Position numbers and translations under genes: made by a program. The notes beneath the pieces were generated by a model that had not been told where the DNA came from, made no database searches, and saw only the letters and a list, made by a program, of their open reading frames with translations. A stretch of DNA of 64,000 bases, taken from NCBI GenBank assembly GCA_963777775.1, contig CAVZRL010000005.1, positions 813,332-877,331 of the forward strand. Reading direction: 5' to 3'. This document shows, piece after piece, positions 1-9,040 of this stretch; within the stretch, counting starts at the first letter, position 1, and each line of letters begins with the position of its first letter. The DNA is from WHSW01 sp963777775 (GTDB lineage: Bacteria; Actinomycetota; Thermoleophilia; Solirubrobacterales; 70-9).

Positions 1-168
1 GTCGGGCAGAAGATCGGAGAGCGGCGGTGCCAACCAGGCGATCGCGGCGAGCAGGGCGAGCGCGCCTGGCCAGAGCCCGAGCCAGGCGATGTCCTCGGCC
101 GATGGCCGCCTGCGCCCCTCGACCGCCCGCGGCGCCGGCTCGCGGGCGGCGCGCACGTCCGTCGTCAT
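1..168 (-). CDS. N-terminal fragment of a membrane-anchored protein
   Basis: Only the first 56 codons are inside the window; the gene runs off the left edge. It begins with ATG at 168, overlapping the TGA stop of the upstream aldo-keto reductase gene (TGATG), so it is probably translationally coupled. The fragment has a charged, proline-containing N-terminus followed by a hydrophobic stretch at about residues 29-48, which looks like a membrane segment. It is the third gene of a marR-led operon. I do not recognise the family from this fragment. Confidence 0.55.
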   Translation of the reverse strand, partial: MTTDVRAAREPAPRAVEGRRRPSAEDIAWLGLWPGALALLAAIAWLAPPLSDLLPD

Positions 169-1037
169 CAGCGTTGGCCCCGGATCGCCCCCGCCAGCCG
201 GCCCGCGAGGCCGCGCGCCCTGCCGCCGACCGTCCACCAGGGAGTCTCGAGCGCTCGCTCGGTTCCCCCGGTGGTGTCGAGGCCGTCGAGCCGTGCCAGC
301 TCCTCGGCGCCGAGCTCGAAGTCGAAGACCCGGGCGTTCTCGGAGATCCGCTCGCGGTTGGCCGACTTCGGGATCACGGGGATCTCGCGCTCGAGCGCCC
401 AGCGCAGCAGGACCTGCGCCGGGGTGCGTTCGTGCGCTCGCGCGATCTCGGCGATCACCGGGTCGGCGAGCTGCTCGCCCCGGGTCAGCGGGCTGTAGGC
501 CTCGAGCGCGATCCGGCGCCGCTCACACTCGGCGAGCAGGGCGCGGCGGAAGGTGAAGGGGCTGAACCTGACCTGGTTGACGACCGGCTCTGCGTCCCCG
601 GCCGCGCATACCTCTCCCAGCTCGGCGACGCTGAAGTTGCTGACCCCGATCGCCCGCGTCAGCCCTCGCTCGAGCGCCGCCTGCATCCCGCTCCAGGCCC
701 AGGTCGGGCCGCCCTCGGGCCAGTGGACTAGGTAGAGGTCGAGCTGCTCGATCCCGAGCCGCTCGAGGCTGCGCTCGGCCTCGGCGACCGGGTCGCTGGA
801 GCGAGGAAAGAACTTGGTCGTCAGGAAGACCTCCTCGCGCGCCAGCCCGCTGGCCGCGAGCCCGCGGCCGACCCCGGCCTCGTTGCCATACGCCTGCGCG
901 GTGTCGATGTGCCGGTAGCCGGCCTCGAGCGCCCAGCCGACGGCGTCCTCGGTCGCCCGGCCGTCGTCGATCTGCCAGACGCCGAGGCCGAGCAGCGGCA
1001 TCTCGACGCCGTTGGCGAGCTGCTTTGCGGGGATCAC
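168..1037 (-). CDS. Aldo/keto reductase (AKR5-like)
   Basis: A 289-residue NADPH-dependent carbonyl reductase, full length for the family. The catalytic tetrad is visible: Asp in HIDTAQAY, Tyr in AYGNE (about residue 50), Lys in LTTKFF and His in LVHWP. The C-terminal cofactor-binding segment contains VIPKSANRERI. The GTG start at 1037 overlaps the stop of the marR gene (GTGA), so the two are coupled. The probable role is reduction of a reactive aldehyde or ketone under MarR control; the substrate is not predictable. It differs clearly from the second aldo/keto reductase at 21.5 kb. Confidence 0.9.
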   Translation of the reverse strand: MIPAKQLANGVEMPLLGLGVWQIDDGRATEDAVGWALEAGYRHIDTAQAYGNEAGVGRGLAASGLAREEVFLTTKFFPRSSDPVAEAERSLERLGIEQLDLYLVHWPEGGPTWAWSGMQAALERGLTRAIGVSNFSVAELGEVCAAGDAEPVVNQVRFSPFTFRRALLAECERRRIALEAYSPLTRGEQLADPVIAEIARAHERTPAQVLLRWALEREIPVIPKSANRERISENARVFDFELGAEELARLDGLDTTGGTERALETPWWTVGGRARGLAGRLAGAIRGQR

Positions 1038-1480
1038 CCGTCGGAGCGTACGCGGCCCAGGACCTGCTCGAGCTTTCGCAGGTCGGGGTCCGAGAGCGCC
1101 GCGAGCTCGGGCGGCGGCTCGGCGCGGCGACGGGCGAGCTCGTCGCGGATCTCGCGCCCTTCGTCCGTCAGCGCGACAAGCTTCACGCGCCGATCGCCCT
1201 TGGCGGCGCGCCGCTCGACCAGGCCGCGTTCCTCGAGCCGGTCGACGATCCCGGTGATGTTCGAGCTGTCGCAGTGCATGTGCTGGGCCAGCTCGCCCAT
1301 CGGCCGCGGCTCCTCGAGCAGTCCGAGCATGAACTGCTGCGGCGGCATCAGGTCGAACTCACGCCAGATCTCGATCATCCGCGGACGGGCGTGCTGGAAA
1401 ACGAAGTCCAGCATCAAGGTCCAGGTGCGGCTGGCCGCCGAGCGGGTATCGGTCACAGGGCTGTGGCTCGCCGCAGTCAT
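1034..1480 (-). CDS. MarR family transcriptional regulator
   Basis: A winged-helix dimeric repressor of about 148 residues. It has an N-terminal helix (FVFQHARPRMIEIW), a recognition region (MGELAQHMHCDSSNITGIVDRLEERGLV) and the wing (RRAAKGDRRVKLVALTDEGRE), all typical of MarR. I chose ATG 1480 because the longer in-frame TTG start at 1525 would lie inside the inverted repeat that looks like its own operator. It is transcribed divergently from the ABC exporter and is followed, with overlap, by the aldo/keto reductase. It probably controls both directions. Confidence 0.88.
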   Translation of the reverse strand: MTAASHSPVTDTRSAASRTWTLMLDFVFQHARPRMIEIWREFDLMPPQQFMLGLLEEPRPMGELAQHMHCDSSNITGIVDRLEERGLVERRAAKGDRRVKLVALTDEGREIRDELARRRAEPPPELAALSDPDLRKLEQVLGRVRSDG

Positions 1481-1509
1481 TTGAGGACGAGGATACTCTA
1501 TGCTATGGA

Positions 1510-1528
1510 TAGTTGATGCAGGCAACTA
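1510..1528. promoter_or_regulatory. Putative MarR operator
   Basis: A perfect inverted repeat TAGTTG-N7-CAACTA lies in the 71-bp gap between the divergent marR (start 1480) and ABC transporter (start 1552) genes. MarR proteins commonly bind short AT-richer palindromes of this shape, and this is an AT-rich patch in a very GC-rich region. AT-rich stretches just to its left (TACTCTATGCTATGGAT) may contain the -10 elements. Confidence 0.55.
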
Positions 1529-1551
1529 ATTCACCATCGTTGGGAGAGTCG

Positions 1552-2550
1552 ATGAACGGCGACAACGGGATCGAGGTCGAGGGCCTCGTACGCGAGTTCA
1601 AGAAGGGGCCGCGAGCGGTCGATGGGATCGACCTCACCGTCGCCCCGGGCGAGATCTACGGCTTTCTGGGCCCGAACGGGGCGGGCAAGTCGACCACCGT
1701 CCACATGCTGACCACCCTGCTGCCCCCGACCGCCGGCACCGCCCGTGTCGCCGGCCACGACATCGTCAAGGAGGGTCCCGCGGTCCGCGACGCGATCGGC
1801 GTCGCCCTCCAGGAGGCCGCGCTCGACCAGTACCTGACCGCGCGCGAGCACATGCGGCTCCAGGCCGGCATGCACGGGCTGGCGAAGTCCGAGGCCGTCA
1901 GCCGCGGCGACGAGCTGATCGCCCGGGTCGGGCTCTCCGAGGCCGCGGACCGCAAGGTCGGCGGCTACTCGGGCGGGATGCGCCGCCGGCTCGACCTCGC
2001 GCTCGCCCTGGTCCATCAGCCCCGAATCCTGTTCCTCGACGAGCCGACCACCGGGCTCGACGTGCAGAGCCGCACCGCGCTCTGGGACGAGGTCCAGCGG
2101 CTCGCGAGCTCGCAAGGGGTAACCGTCTTCCTCACCACCCAGTACCTCGAGGAGGCCGACGCGCTGGCCGACCGGGTCGGGATCATCGACTCGGGCAAGC
2201 TCGTCGCCGAAGGCACCCCCGACGCGCTCAAGGCCGAGATCGGGCGCCCGACGGTCGAGGCCGTCCCGGCCACCGAGGCCGACACCGAGCGCATGCGCTC
2301 GACCCTGGTCCGGTTTGGCTCCGAGGGACCTGCGGGACCGGGCGGGATCGCGGTGCGCCTCGACGAGGGCGCCGGCGAGCTCGCCGACGTGGTCCGCGCG
2401 CTCGACGCCGAGGGGATCGCCGTCGCCAACCTCGAGATCCACGCGCCGACGCTCGACGACGTCTTCCTCGTCAAGACGGGCCGCAGGCTCGAGGGCGCCG
2501 GCGACGACGAGGCCGAGGCGACCGGGGAGCACGAGGCGGTGGCAGCGTGA
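1552..2550 (+). CDS. ABC transporter ATP-binding protein (DrrA/daunorubicin-resistance type)
   Basis: A cytoplasmic ATPase of about 332 residues for a multidrug or lipid exporter. Visible motifs are Walker A GPNGAGKST, signature YSGGMRRRLD, Walker B ILFLDEPTTGLD and the DrrA-style switch TTQYLEEAD with Gln where most ABC proteins have His. The C-terminus carries the DrrA-type extension. I chose ATG 1552, preceded by GGGAGAG, over upstream in-frame codons at 1513-1516 that fall in the operator. It overlaps the first permease gene by 4 bases and heads a three-gene operon opposite marR. Confidence 0.93.
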   Translation: MNGDNGIEVEGLVREFKKGPRAVDGIDLTVAPGEIYGFLGPNGAGKSTTVHMLTTLLPPTAGTARVAGHDIVKEGPAVRDAIGVALQEAALDQYLTAREHMRLQAGMHGLAKSEAVSRGDELIARVGLSEAADRKVGGYSGGMRRRLDLALALVHQPRILFLDEPTTGLDVQSRTALWDEVQRLASSQGVTVFLTTQYLEEADALADRVGIIDSGKLVAEGTPDALKAEIGRPTVEAVPATEADTERMRSTLVRFGSEGPAGPGGIAVRLDEGAGELADVVRALDAEGIAVANLEIHAPTLDDVFLVKTGRRLEGAGDDEAEATGEHEAVAA

Positions 2551-3377
2551 GCGACGGCGACGCAATCGCGGTCGCGCTGCCCGGGCGGTCGGCGCGAATC
2601 CGCAGCGGCACCCTGACCCAGGTCGGCTATCTGGCCCGCCGGTCGATCACCCGCACGATCCGCCAGCCGATCATGTTCGTGCCCAGCCTCGTCTTCCCGC
2701 TCTTCCTGCTCGCGGTCAACGCGAGCGGGCTCTCGGCGGCGACCTCGCTGCCGGACTTTCCGACCGACTCCTACCTCACCTTCGCGCTCGGGCTGACCTT
2801 CATGCAGGGGGCGCTGTTCGCGACCATGGGCGCCGGCCAGTCGATCGCCGCCGACATCCAGCACGGCTTTTTCGATCGCCTCCAGCTGACCCCGTTGCGC
2901 AGCAACGCGCTGATCGCCGGCCAGCTCGCCGGCGCCACCCTCCAGGGACTGATCCAGGCGCTCACCTACCTGATCGTGGCGCTGGCGTTCGGCGCCCACC
3001 TCGAGTCCGGGCCGGCCGGAATCCTGGTCCTCTTCGCCCTCTCGGCGTTGGTCGGGATCTCGTTCGGGTCGATCGGGCTGGCGATCGGGCTGCGCACCGG
3101 TAACGGAGAGGCGGTCCAGGGCGTGTTCCCGCTCATGTTCGTGCTCCTCTTCATCAGCTCCGGCGCCCTGCCGCGCGACCTGATCGCCAACGACTGGTTC
3201 CAGACCGTCGCGACGATCAACCCGGTCAGCTACCTGATCGAGGGTTTCCGGAGCTTGTTCGTGGTCGGCTGGGACGGCGAGGCGCTGGTGCTCGCGTTCG
3301 GAGTCGCGCTCGCGGTCCTCGTCTTCGGGATGTGGGCGGCGGCAGCTGCGCTGCGGACGAGGATGGAGCGCACATGA
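2547..3377 (+). CDS. ABC-2 type exporter permease, first subunit
   Basis: A 276-residue membrane protein with about six hydrophobic segments, starting with GTG in a 4-base overlap with the ATPase stop. It matches the DrrB/ABC-2 pattern: an amphipathic N-terminus (TQVGYLARRSITRTIRQP), a first membrane span, and a conserved loop near the C-terminus (LPRDLIANDWFQTVATINPVSYLIEGFRS cut by membrane spans). It pairs with the next gene to form the membrane part of the exporter. The substrate is unknown. Confidence 0.9.
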   Translation: MSDGDAIAVALPGRSARIRSGTLTQVGYLARRSITRTIRQPIMFVPSLVFPLFLLAVNASGLSAATSLPDFPTDSYLTFALGLTFMQGALFATMGAGQSIAADIQHGFFDRLQLTPLRSNALIAGQLAGATLQGLIQALTYLIVALAFGAHLESGPAGILVLFALSALVGISFGSIGLAIGLRTGNGEAVQGVFPLMFVLLFISSGALPRDLIANDWFQTVATINPVSYLIEGFRSLFVVGWDGEALVLAFGVALAVLVFGMWAAAAALRTRMERT

Positions 3378-4153
3378 GCCCGGCACTGAGACGGTTCGCT
3401 CTCGCGGCGCTCGTGATCGCCTGGCGCCAGATCCACGTCATGGTCACCAAGCCTTCGCTGATCCTGCCCTCCCTGATCTTCCCGCTGTTCTTCTTCGCCG
3501 CGTTCGCGGGCGGGCTCTCGGCGGTCGGCGAGGCGCCCAGCTTCGACTACCCGGACTACACGACCTTCCAGTACGTGTTCGTGCTCATGCAGTCCGCGAT
3601 CTTCGGCGGCGTGTTCACCGGGTTCGCAATCGCCGCCGACTTCGAGTTCGGCTTCGCCCGCCGGATGCTGCTCGCCACCCGCAACCGCTCGGCGCTGATC
3701 GCCGGCTACGCGATCAGCGCTCTGATCCGGGCGCTGCTCGTCTGGACGGTGGTCACGGTCGTCGCCGTCGCCACGGGCGCCGAGATCACCGGCAGTGCCG
3801 GCGACCTGCTCGAGATCCTGGTGATCGCGGTGATGCTGAACTTCGCCGCCGTCCTCTTCGCCTCCGGCCTGGCGATGCGCTTCCGCACCATGCAAGCGGC
3901 GCCGCTGATCCAGCTGCCCGCGTTCCTGATCATCATGACCGCGCCGGTCTACGTCCCGCGCGACCTGATCGAGGGCTGGGTCGCCACCGCCTCCGACTAC
4001 AACCCGATGACCGCGACGCTCGAGGCCGGACGCAACCTGATCATCGGCGCGCCCGCCGACACCCTGCTCGCGGTCGGCGTCGCCGCCGGCCTGATCGCGG
4101 TGATGCTGAACTGGGCGCGGACCGGGCTGCGCCGCGCCGAGGCGGCGGGCTAG
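3374..4153 (+). CDS. ABC-2 type exporter permease, second subunit
   Basis: A 259-residue paralogue of the preceding permease. It starts with ATG in an ATGA overlap with it, so an upstream in-frame start at 3332 is unlikely. It has an N-terminal anchor, the RDLIEGWVATASDYNPMTATLEAGR loop equivalent to the partner's, and a final membrane span. Two different permeases with one ATPase imply a heterodimeric membrane domain. This is the last gene of the marR-divergent exporter operon. Confidence 0.9.
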   Translation: MSPALRRFALAALVIAWRQIHVMVTKPSLILPSLIFPLFFFAAFAGGLSAVGEAPSFDYPDYTTFQYVFVLMQSAIFGGVFTGFAIAADFEFGFARRMLLATRNRSALIAGYAISALIRALLVWTVVTVVAVATGAEITGSAGDLLEILVIAVMLNFAAVLFASGLAMRFRTMQAAPLIQLPAFLIIMTAPVYVPRDLIEGWVATASDYNPMTATLEAGRNLIIGAPADTLLAVGVAAGLIAVMLNWARTGLRRAEAAG

Positions 4154-4162
4154 CTCCACGGC

Positions 4163-5135
4163 TCACCCCGCCGAGAGCAGTCGCTCGAGTGTCGCCAGCA
4201 CGCCCTCGGGGTCGTCCTCGAGCCGACGGTGGGTTACTCGGATCACGTGATGACCGGCGGCCTGGAGCGTCGCGTCGCGCAGCCGGTCGCGCTCGAAGGC
4301 GGCTCGGCCGCGGTGGTAGGCGTGGCCGTCGAGCTCGACGACAACGCGCTGGCGACGCCATAGGACGTCCACTTCGAGCCCTGCGAGCCTGCACGTTGGC
4401 CTCGGGATCCGGCAGTCCGCGATCCCGACAGAGCTTCAGGAACCGGTACTCGAGCGCCGACCGGGTGCTGACGGCCGCCGGCAGCAACCGAGCGGCGAGC
4501 CGACGGAACTCGCGCACGCCCCGCTGGCCACGGCGTTCGCAGAGCGCACGAAGCCGCCCGCGATCGAGCAGGTGGAGGCGGTCGGCTTCGTCGAACGCAC
4601 GCTCGAGCTGGCGCGGGGCGAGCACCGCCGCGAGGTCGAGCAGGGTGCGGGCGGCCGCGGTGACCGGGATCCCGTCGCGGGCCGTGAGGTCGACCCGGTC
4701 AAGTCGGGGCGGGCGGTGGAAGCTGACCGTGGCACGCGGTCGCCGACCCCGCGGCACGCTCACGTCCGGGATCCGGCTCGTCGCGGGCATCAGCCCCCAC
4801 AGCTCGGCGGCGCTTCGGTGGCTGAGCACGGCGCCGGACCCGCCGGCGAGCACCGCCGCGAGCCAACGCCCGTGGTCGCCGACCGCCGGGTGACCGACCG
4901 CGTAGACCCCGGCGTGTACCGCGTGCAGCCGGCCCGCCGCGACCCGGCCGCGGATCGCTTTCCGGCTCAATCCGCACGTGAGCAGCTGGTCCGCAGAGAC
5001 GACCCCGTGCTGGCGAGCGGCGAGCGCCGCAATCGCTCGATCGGCGGCGCGGGTGGCCGCGGCATGGGTGCTCCGCTCGCATCGAGATCTGCGTTCGCGA
5101 CCGCCGGGGGCGGAATTGTTGATCTCGGCGGCCAT
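4163..5135 (-). pseudogene. AbiEi-like/DUF559 protein, frame-broken
   Basis: The N-terminal part (from about 5135 to 4390) has the winged-helix AbiEi-type region seen in type IV toxin-antitoxin antitoxin-like proteins (HGVVSADQLLTCGLSRKAI, then RLHAVHAGVYAVGHP). The C-terminal part continues in another frame from about 4385 and gives a DUF559 nuclease-fold tail (DVLWRRQRVVVELDGHAYHRG, then HHVIRVTHRRL). The switch needs one base near 4383-4390. Joined, the product would be about 320 residues, normal for this actinobacterial family. Either a sequence error or a recent frameshift is possible. No partner toxin gene lies next to it. Confidence 0.65.
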
Positions 5136-5223
5136 GGCGGAGAGGCTGGCGGCCGAGAGCGCGCGGGTGGTGCACACCGCGCCACGGAGACGTCAGCGAT
5201 GTGCGCCGCATTACGCTTCGTCG

Positions 5224-6012
5224 ATGCCGCACGAGACCGTGAAGCTGGAGGTCGCCGACGGCGCCGCCCGGATCACGCTCAACCGTCCCGACTCGCTGAA
5301 CGCCTGGAACGAGCAGTTCGGGCTCGAGCTGCGCGAGGCGATCGCCTCGGTGGCGGGCGACGACGCGGTGCGGGCGGTCCTGATCACCGGCGCCGGGCGG
5401 GCGTTCTCGTCGGGCGCCGACCTGCGCGAGCAGCGCGCCGCGGACGGCGAGGCTCCCGATCTGAGCGCGCGGCTGCGCGAGGTCTACCACCCGATCCTGC
5501 TCGACGTGCGCGAGATGCCGAAACCGGTCCTGGCGGCGGTCAACGGGCCGGCGGCCGGGATCGGCTGCTCGCTGGCACTCGCCTGCGATCTGGTGATCGC
5601 CGCCGAGTCGGCGTTCTTCCTGCTCGCCTTCATCAACGTCGGCCTGGTTCCCGACGGCGGCTCGACCGCGATCGTCCCGGCCAGGATCGGCGCCGCGCGG
5701 GCGGCCGAGATGGCGCTGCTCGGCGAGCGGGTACCCGCCGAGACGGCGCTTGGGTGGGGGCTGATCAACCGGGTCGTCGCCGATGCCGAGCTCGAGGGTG
5801 CGACCGACGCCCTGCTCGGTCACCTCGCCGGCGGCCCGACCCGCGCCTACGCGAACGCGAAGCGACTCCTCAACCGCACCCTCTATCGCGACTTCGCCGG
5901 CCAGCTCGACGCCGAGGCCGAGGCGCAGCGCGAGCAGGGCGCGACCGCCGACTTCCTCGAGGGCGTGCTCGCTTTCGCCGAGAAGCGCCCGCCGCGCTTC
6001 ACCGGTTCCTGA
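5224..6012 (+). CDS. Enoyl-CoA hydratase/isomerase family protein
   Basis: A 262-residue crotonase-fold protein, probably for fatty acid or aromatic acyl-CoA breakdown. It contains the oxyanion-hole segments AFSSGADLRE and NGPAAGIGCSLALACDLVIA, and the region DGGSTAIVPARIG where the catalytic carboxylate is expected. At that position it reads VPDGG, so Asp occupies the place of the second Glu; isomerase-type members often show this. ATG 5224 matches the family N-terminus (VKLEVADGAARITLNRP). It stands alone between divergently read neighbours, with lipid-related genes downstream on the other strand. Confidence 0.88.
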   Translation: MPHETVKLEVADGAARITLNRPDSLNAWNEQFGLELREAIASVAGDDAVRAVLITGAGRAFSSGADLREQRAADGEAPDLSARLREVYHPILLDVREMPKPVLAAVNGPAAGIGCSLALACDLVIAAESAFFLLAFINVGLVPDGGSTAIVPARIGAARAAEMALLGERVPAETALGWGLINRVVADAELEGATDALLGHLAGGPTRAYANAKRLLNRTLYRDFAGQLDAEAEAQREQGATADFLEGVLAFAEKRPPRFTGS

Positions 6013-6021
6013 GCCCGCGGC

Positions 6022-7383
6022 TCAGACCGGGTGGCAGGCGCGGAAGATGCCGTCGGGGTCGAATTGGGCCCTGACCGCCCGCAGCCGTTCGAGCGCCGGG
6101 GCGCTGAACATGGTCGCGACGTCGTAGGGCTGCTCGGTGAACGAGCTGTAGCGGCCGGCGTCGTAGGGCGCGAAGACCTCGCCGAGCCGTCCCAGCGTCG
6201 CCTCTACGGGCGGCACCATCTCCGGCGCCATCACCACGCCGACCCCGAACATCATGTACGTGCCGGGGAGCGAGGCGAGCGCGCCGCCGTTCGGCGCCTC
6301 GCGCCCCAGCGCCCCGCCGCCGTGGCGCAGCTCGATCGAGAGCAGCGGCGAGCCCGAGCCGGGGCCCGTGGCCGCGACCAGCTCGTCGATCGCCGACTCG
6401 GGCAGGTCGCCGACCAGCGCGTGGGCGGTCATGTACGGGACCGGGTCGACCGGGTCCATGTGCAGCTCCGATAGCCCCGCCGGCGGCACCATCGCGAATG
6501 TGTCCATCTCGGGCCCGAGGTCGCGCAGCGGCGCCAGCAGCTCGCGCCCCTCCTCCTCGCCGCCCAGGAAGGCCGCCTCGATCACGGTGAACGACTTCCC
6601 GCGCACGATCTCCGGGATCAGCTCGAGGTCGGGCAACTGGATCAGCCGCCCGACCGAGGTCACCTCCTCGGGGGCCGACTCAGTCCACGCCCGCCACGCG
6701 TGCAGCACCTCGCCTGCGCGTTCGAAGCCGAAGAACAGCGCCCCGGCATAGAGCTCGCGCAGCGGCAGGAGCTCGAATTCGATCGCGGTCACGGCGCCGA
6801 AGTTGGCGCCGCCACCGCGCAGCGCCCAGAACAGGTCGGGCTCGGTGTCGGCGTCGATCCGGCGCTCGGCGCCGTCTCCGGTGACGAGCTCGATCGCCGT
6901 CACCCGGTTGCACTGCAGGCCGTGCTTTCGCATCTGCCAGCTGACTCCGCCATTGAGCGAGTAGCCGACCACGTTGACCTCCGGCGATGAGCCGTGCAGC
7001 GCCGAGAGGCCGAGCTCGGAGGCGGCGGGAATGACGTCCCACCAGCGCGCGCCGGCCTCGACCCGAGCGCTGGGCGCATCCGGGTCGAGCTCGACCGCGG
7101 TCATCCGCCCGAAGCGCAGCAGCAGCGTCTCGTCCAACGAGCCCAGTGGGCCGGCGTTGTGGGCCGAGCCCTGTGGGGCGACCTTCAGGCCCAGTTCGCG
7201 CGCCGCGCTCACGATCTCGGCCGTCTCGGCGGCGGTCGATGGCGTCGCGACCGCGACCGGCTGCTGGTCGACGAGCAGATTGAACGCCAGCCGGGCGGCG
7301 TCCCAGCCCTCGTCCTCGGCGGTGGTCACGGCATCCCCGAAGCGCTCGCGCAGGGCGACGCCGGGGCTCAGGTCAACGGACAC
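6022..7383 (-). CDS. FAD-linked (berberine-bridge type) oxidoreductase
   Basis: A 453-residue flavoprotein. The N-terminal FAD-binding-4 domain shows VATPSTAAETAEIV and the GSAHNAGPLG segment whose His is normally the covalent FAD attachment site. The C-terminal BBE motif follows the RYSSFTEQPYD region. The GTG start at 7383 is preceded by GGGGAGAG. It lies 11 bases after the acyl-CoA ligase stop and so shares its transcript. The substrate is unknown; family members oxidise sugars, alkaloids or alcohols. No secretion signal is seen, so it probably acts in the cytoplasm. Confidence 0.88.
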   Translation of the reverse strand: MSVDLSPGVALRERFGDAVTTAEDEGWDAARLAFNLLVDQQPVAVATPSTAAETAEIVSAARELGLKVAPQGSAHNAGPLGSLDETLLLRFGRMTAVELDPDAPSARVEAGARWWDVIPAASELGLSALHGSSPEVNVVGYSLNGGVSWQMRKHGLQCNRVTAIELVTGDGAERRIDADTEPDLFWALRGGGANFGAVTAIEFELLPLRELYAGALFFGFERAGEVLHAWRAWTESAPEEVTSVGRLIQLPDLELIPEIVRGKSFTVIEAAFLGGEEEGRELLAPLRDLGPEMDTFAMVPPAGLSELHMDPVDPVPYMTAHALVGDLPESAIDELVAATGPGSGSPLLSIELRHGGGALGREAPNGGALASLPGTYMMFGVGVVMAPEMVPPVEATLGRLGEVFAPYDAGRYSSFTEQPYDVATMFSAPALERLRAVRAQFDPDGIFRACHPV

Positions 7384-7394
7384 GTGCTCTCCCC

Positions 7395-8900
7395 TCAGTC
7401 GGTTTGGGGCTGGTCGGTCGGCAGCTTGATCTCGCGCTTGAGGATCTTTCCGGTCGGGCCCTTGGGCAGCTCGTCGACGAACCAGATCACACGCGGGTAC
7501 TTGTAGGCGGCGACCTGGTCCTTGACGTGGGCGCGCAGCTCGTCCTCTGATGCCTGCTCGCCGTCCTTGAGCGCGATCGCGGCGCCGACCTCCTCGCCGA
7601 GCTCGTCGTGGGGAACGCCGACAACGGCCACCTCGCGGACCGCCGGGTGCTCGTAGACGACCTCCTCGATCTCGCGCGGGTAGACGTTGTAGCCGCCGCG
7701 GATGATCAGGTCCTTCTTGCGGTCGACGATGAAGAAGTAGCCGTCGGCGTCGACGGTCGCGACGTCGCCGGACCGAAACCAGCCCTCGGCGTCGATCGAC
7801 TCGGCGGTCGCATCGGCGCGGTTCCAGTAGCCCTTCATCACGTTGTGGCCGCGGATCACGATCTCGCCCGGCTCGCCTTGGGCGACCTCGTTGCCGTCGT
7901 CGTCGACGACCTTCATCTCGACGCCCTCGATCGGGGTCCCGATCGAGCCCGGCTTGCGCTCCCGGTCGGGGTGGTTGAACGAGGCGACCGGCGAGGTCTC
8001 CGAGAGCCCGTAGCCCTCGAGGATCATGCACCCGAAGGCGTCCTCGAACGCCTTCATCACCTCGACCGGCATCGCCGAGCCGCCGGAGGCGCAGAGCTCC
8101 AGGCACGAGGTGTCGAAGCTCTCCTTCTCGGGGTGGTGGAGCATCGCCGCGTACATCGTCGGCACGCCCTCGAAGACGTTGACCCGGTCGCGGTCGATGA
8201 TCTCCAGCGCCTTGCCGGGGTCAAAGCGCGGGATCAGGCTCAGGCAGGCCCCGGCGCGGATCGCGGCGTTCAGGCCGCAGGTCTGGCCGAAGGAGTGGAA
8301 GAGCGGCAGCGCGCCGAGCACGACCGAGCTCTCGTCGATGTCGGTGAAGTCTGCGAAGGCCGCGACGTTGCGGGCCAGGTTCGCGTGCGTGAGCTCGGCC
8401 CCCTTCGGGGTCCCGGTGGTCCCCGAGGTGTAGAGGATCACCGCGGTGTCGTCGTCGGCGCGGTCGACGACCTCGAACGTGTCATCGAACTGGCCGACCA
8501 GCTGCTCGAACTTGCCCGGCTCGACCAGGATCAGCTCCGTCCCGGCCTCCTCGGCGCCCGCCTCGGCCGCCTCGGCGAAGTCGTGCCAGGCGAAGAGCAG
8601 CTTGGCTCCCGGGTCGGTGAGGTAGAAGCCGACCTCGCGCTGCTTGAGCAGCACGTTCATCGGCACCACCACCCCGCCGAGGCGCAGGACTCCGTAATAG
8701 CAGGCGGCGAAGTAGGGGACGTTGGGGAGCATGATCCCGACCCGGTCGCCGGCCTCGACCCCCTTGCTCTCGAGCATGTTCGCGATCCGCGCCGCCGCGC
8801 AGTCGAGCTGGTGGTAGGTGAGCTCGATCTCGTCGAGCTTCATCGCCACCCGATCGGGGTGCTCGGTCGCCGTCCGGGTCAGGTTCTCGGCCAGGTTCAT
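7395..8900 (-). CDS. Long-chain fatty acid/acyl-CoA ligase (AMP-binding)
   Basis: A 501-residue adenylate-forming enzyme of normal length. Motifs in order: ILYTSGTTGTPKGAELTH (P-loop), GYGLSETSP, GWFRSGDVATVDADGY, the hinge DRKKDLIIRGGYNVYP, and the C-terminal catalytic lysine segment PKGPTGKILKRE. It activates a carboxylic acid to its CoA thioester. It is followed closely by the FAD oxidoreductase, suggesting joint action in a lipid or carboxylate pathway, although the exact substrate cannot be read from sequence. Confidence 0.92.
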   Translation of the reverse strand: MNLAENLTRTATEHPDRVAMKLDEIELTYHQLDCAAARIANMLESKGVEAGDRVGIMLPNVPYFAACYYGVLRLGGVVVPMNVLLKQREVGFYLTDPGAKLLFAWHDFAEAAEAGAEEAGTELILVEPGKFEQLVGQFDDTFEVVDRADDDTAVILYTSGTTGTPKGAELTHANLARNVAAFADFTDIDESSVVLGALPLFHSFGQTCGLNAAIRAGACLSLIPRFDPGKALEIIDRDRVNVFEGVPTMYAAMLHHPEKESFDTSCLELCASGGSAMPVEVMKAFEDAFGCMILEGYGLSETSPVASFNHPDRERKPGSIGTPIEGVEMKVVDDDGNEVAQGEPGEIVIRGHNVMKGYWNRADATAESIDAEGWFRSGDVATVDADGYFFIVDRKKDLIIRGGYNVYPREIEEVVYEHPAVREVAVVGVPHDELGEEVGAAIALKDGEQASEDELRAHVKDQVAAYKYPRVIWFVDELPKGPTGKILKREIKLPTDQPQTD

Positions 8901-8971
8901 CCCGCTCTCCTCAGCGCGCGCTACCGCGCGAGTCTATTCCGACACGGGGCCCCCCGGTCCGAACAAGAGCC

Positions 8972-8992
8972 GAGGGGGCCTCAGACCCCCTC
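8972..8992 (-). terminator. Stem-loop between cupredoxin and ligase genes
   Basis: A 7-bp GAGGGGG/CCCCCTC stem with a 7-base loop lies between the stop of the cupredoxin gene (9041) and the ligase start (8900), both on the minus strand. There is no clear U-tract, as is usual for actinobacterial terminators, so it could also be an mRNA stability hairpin. Confidence 0.45.
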
Positions 8993-9040
8993 GACCGGTT
9001 TCCCCCTTCGGGTTCGGCGACCCGGCTCTCGCCGGGGTCG

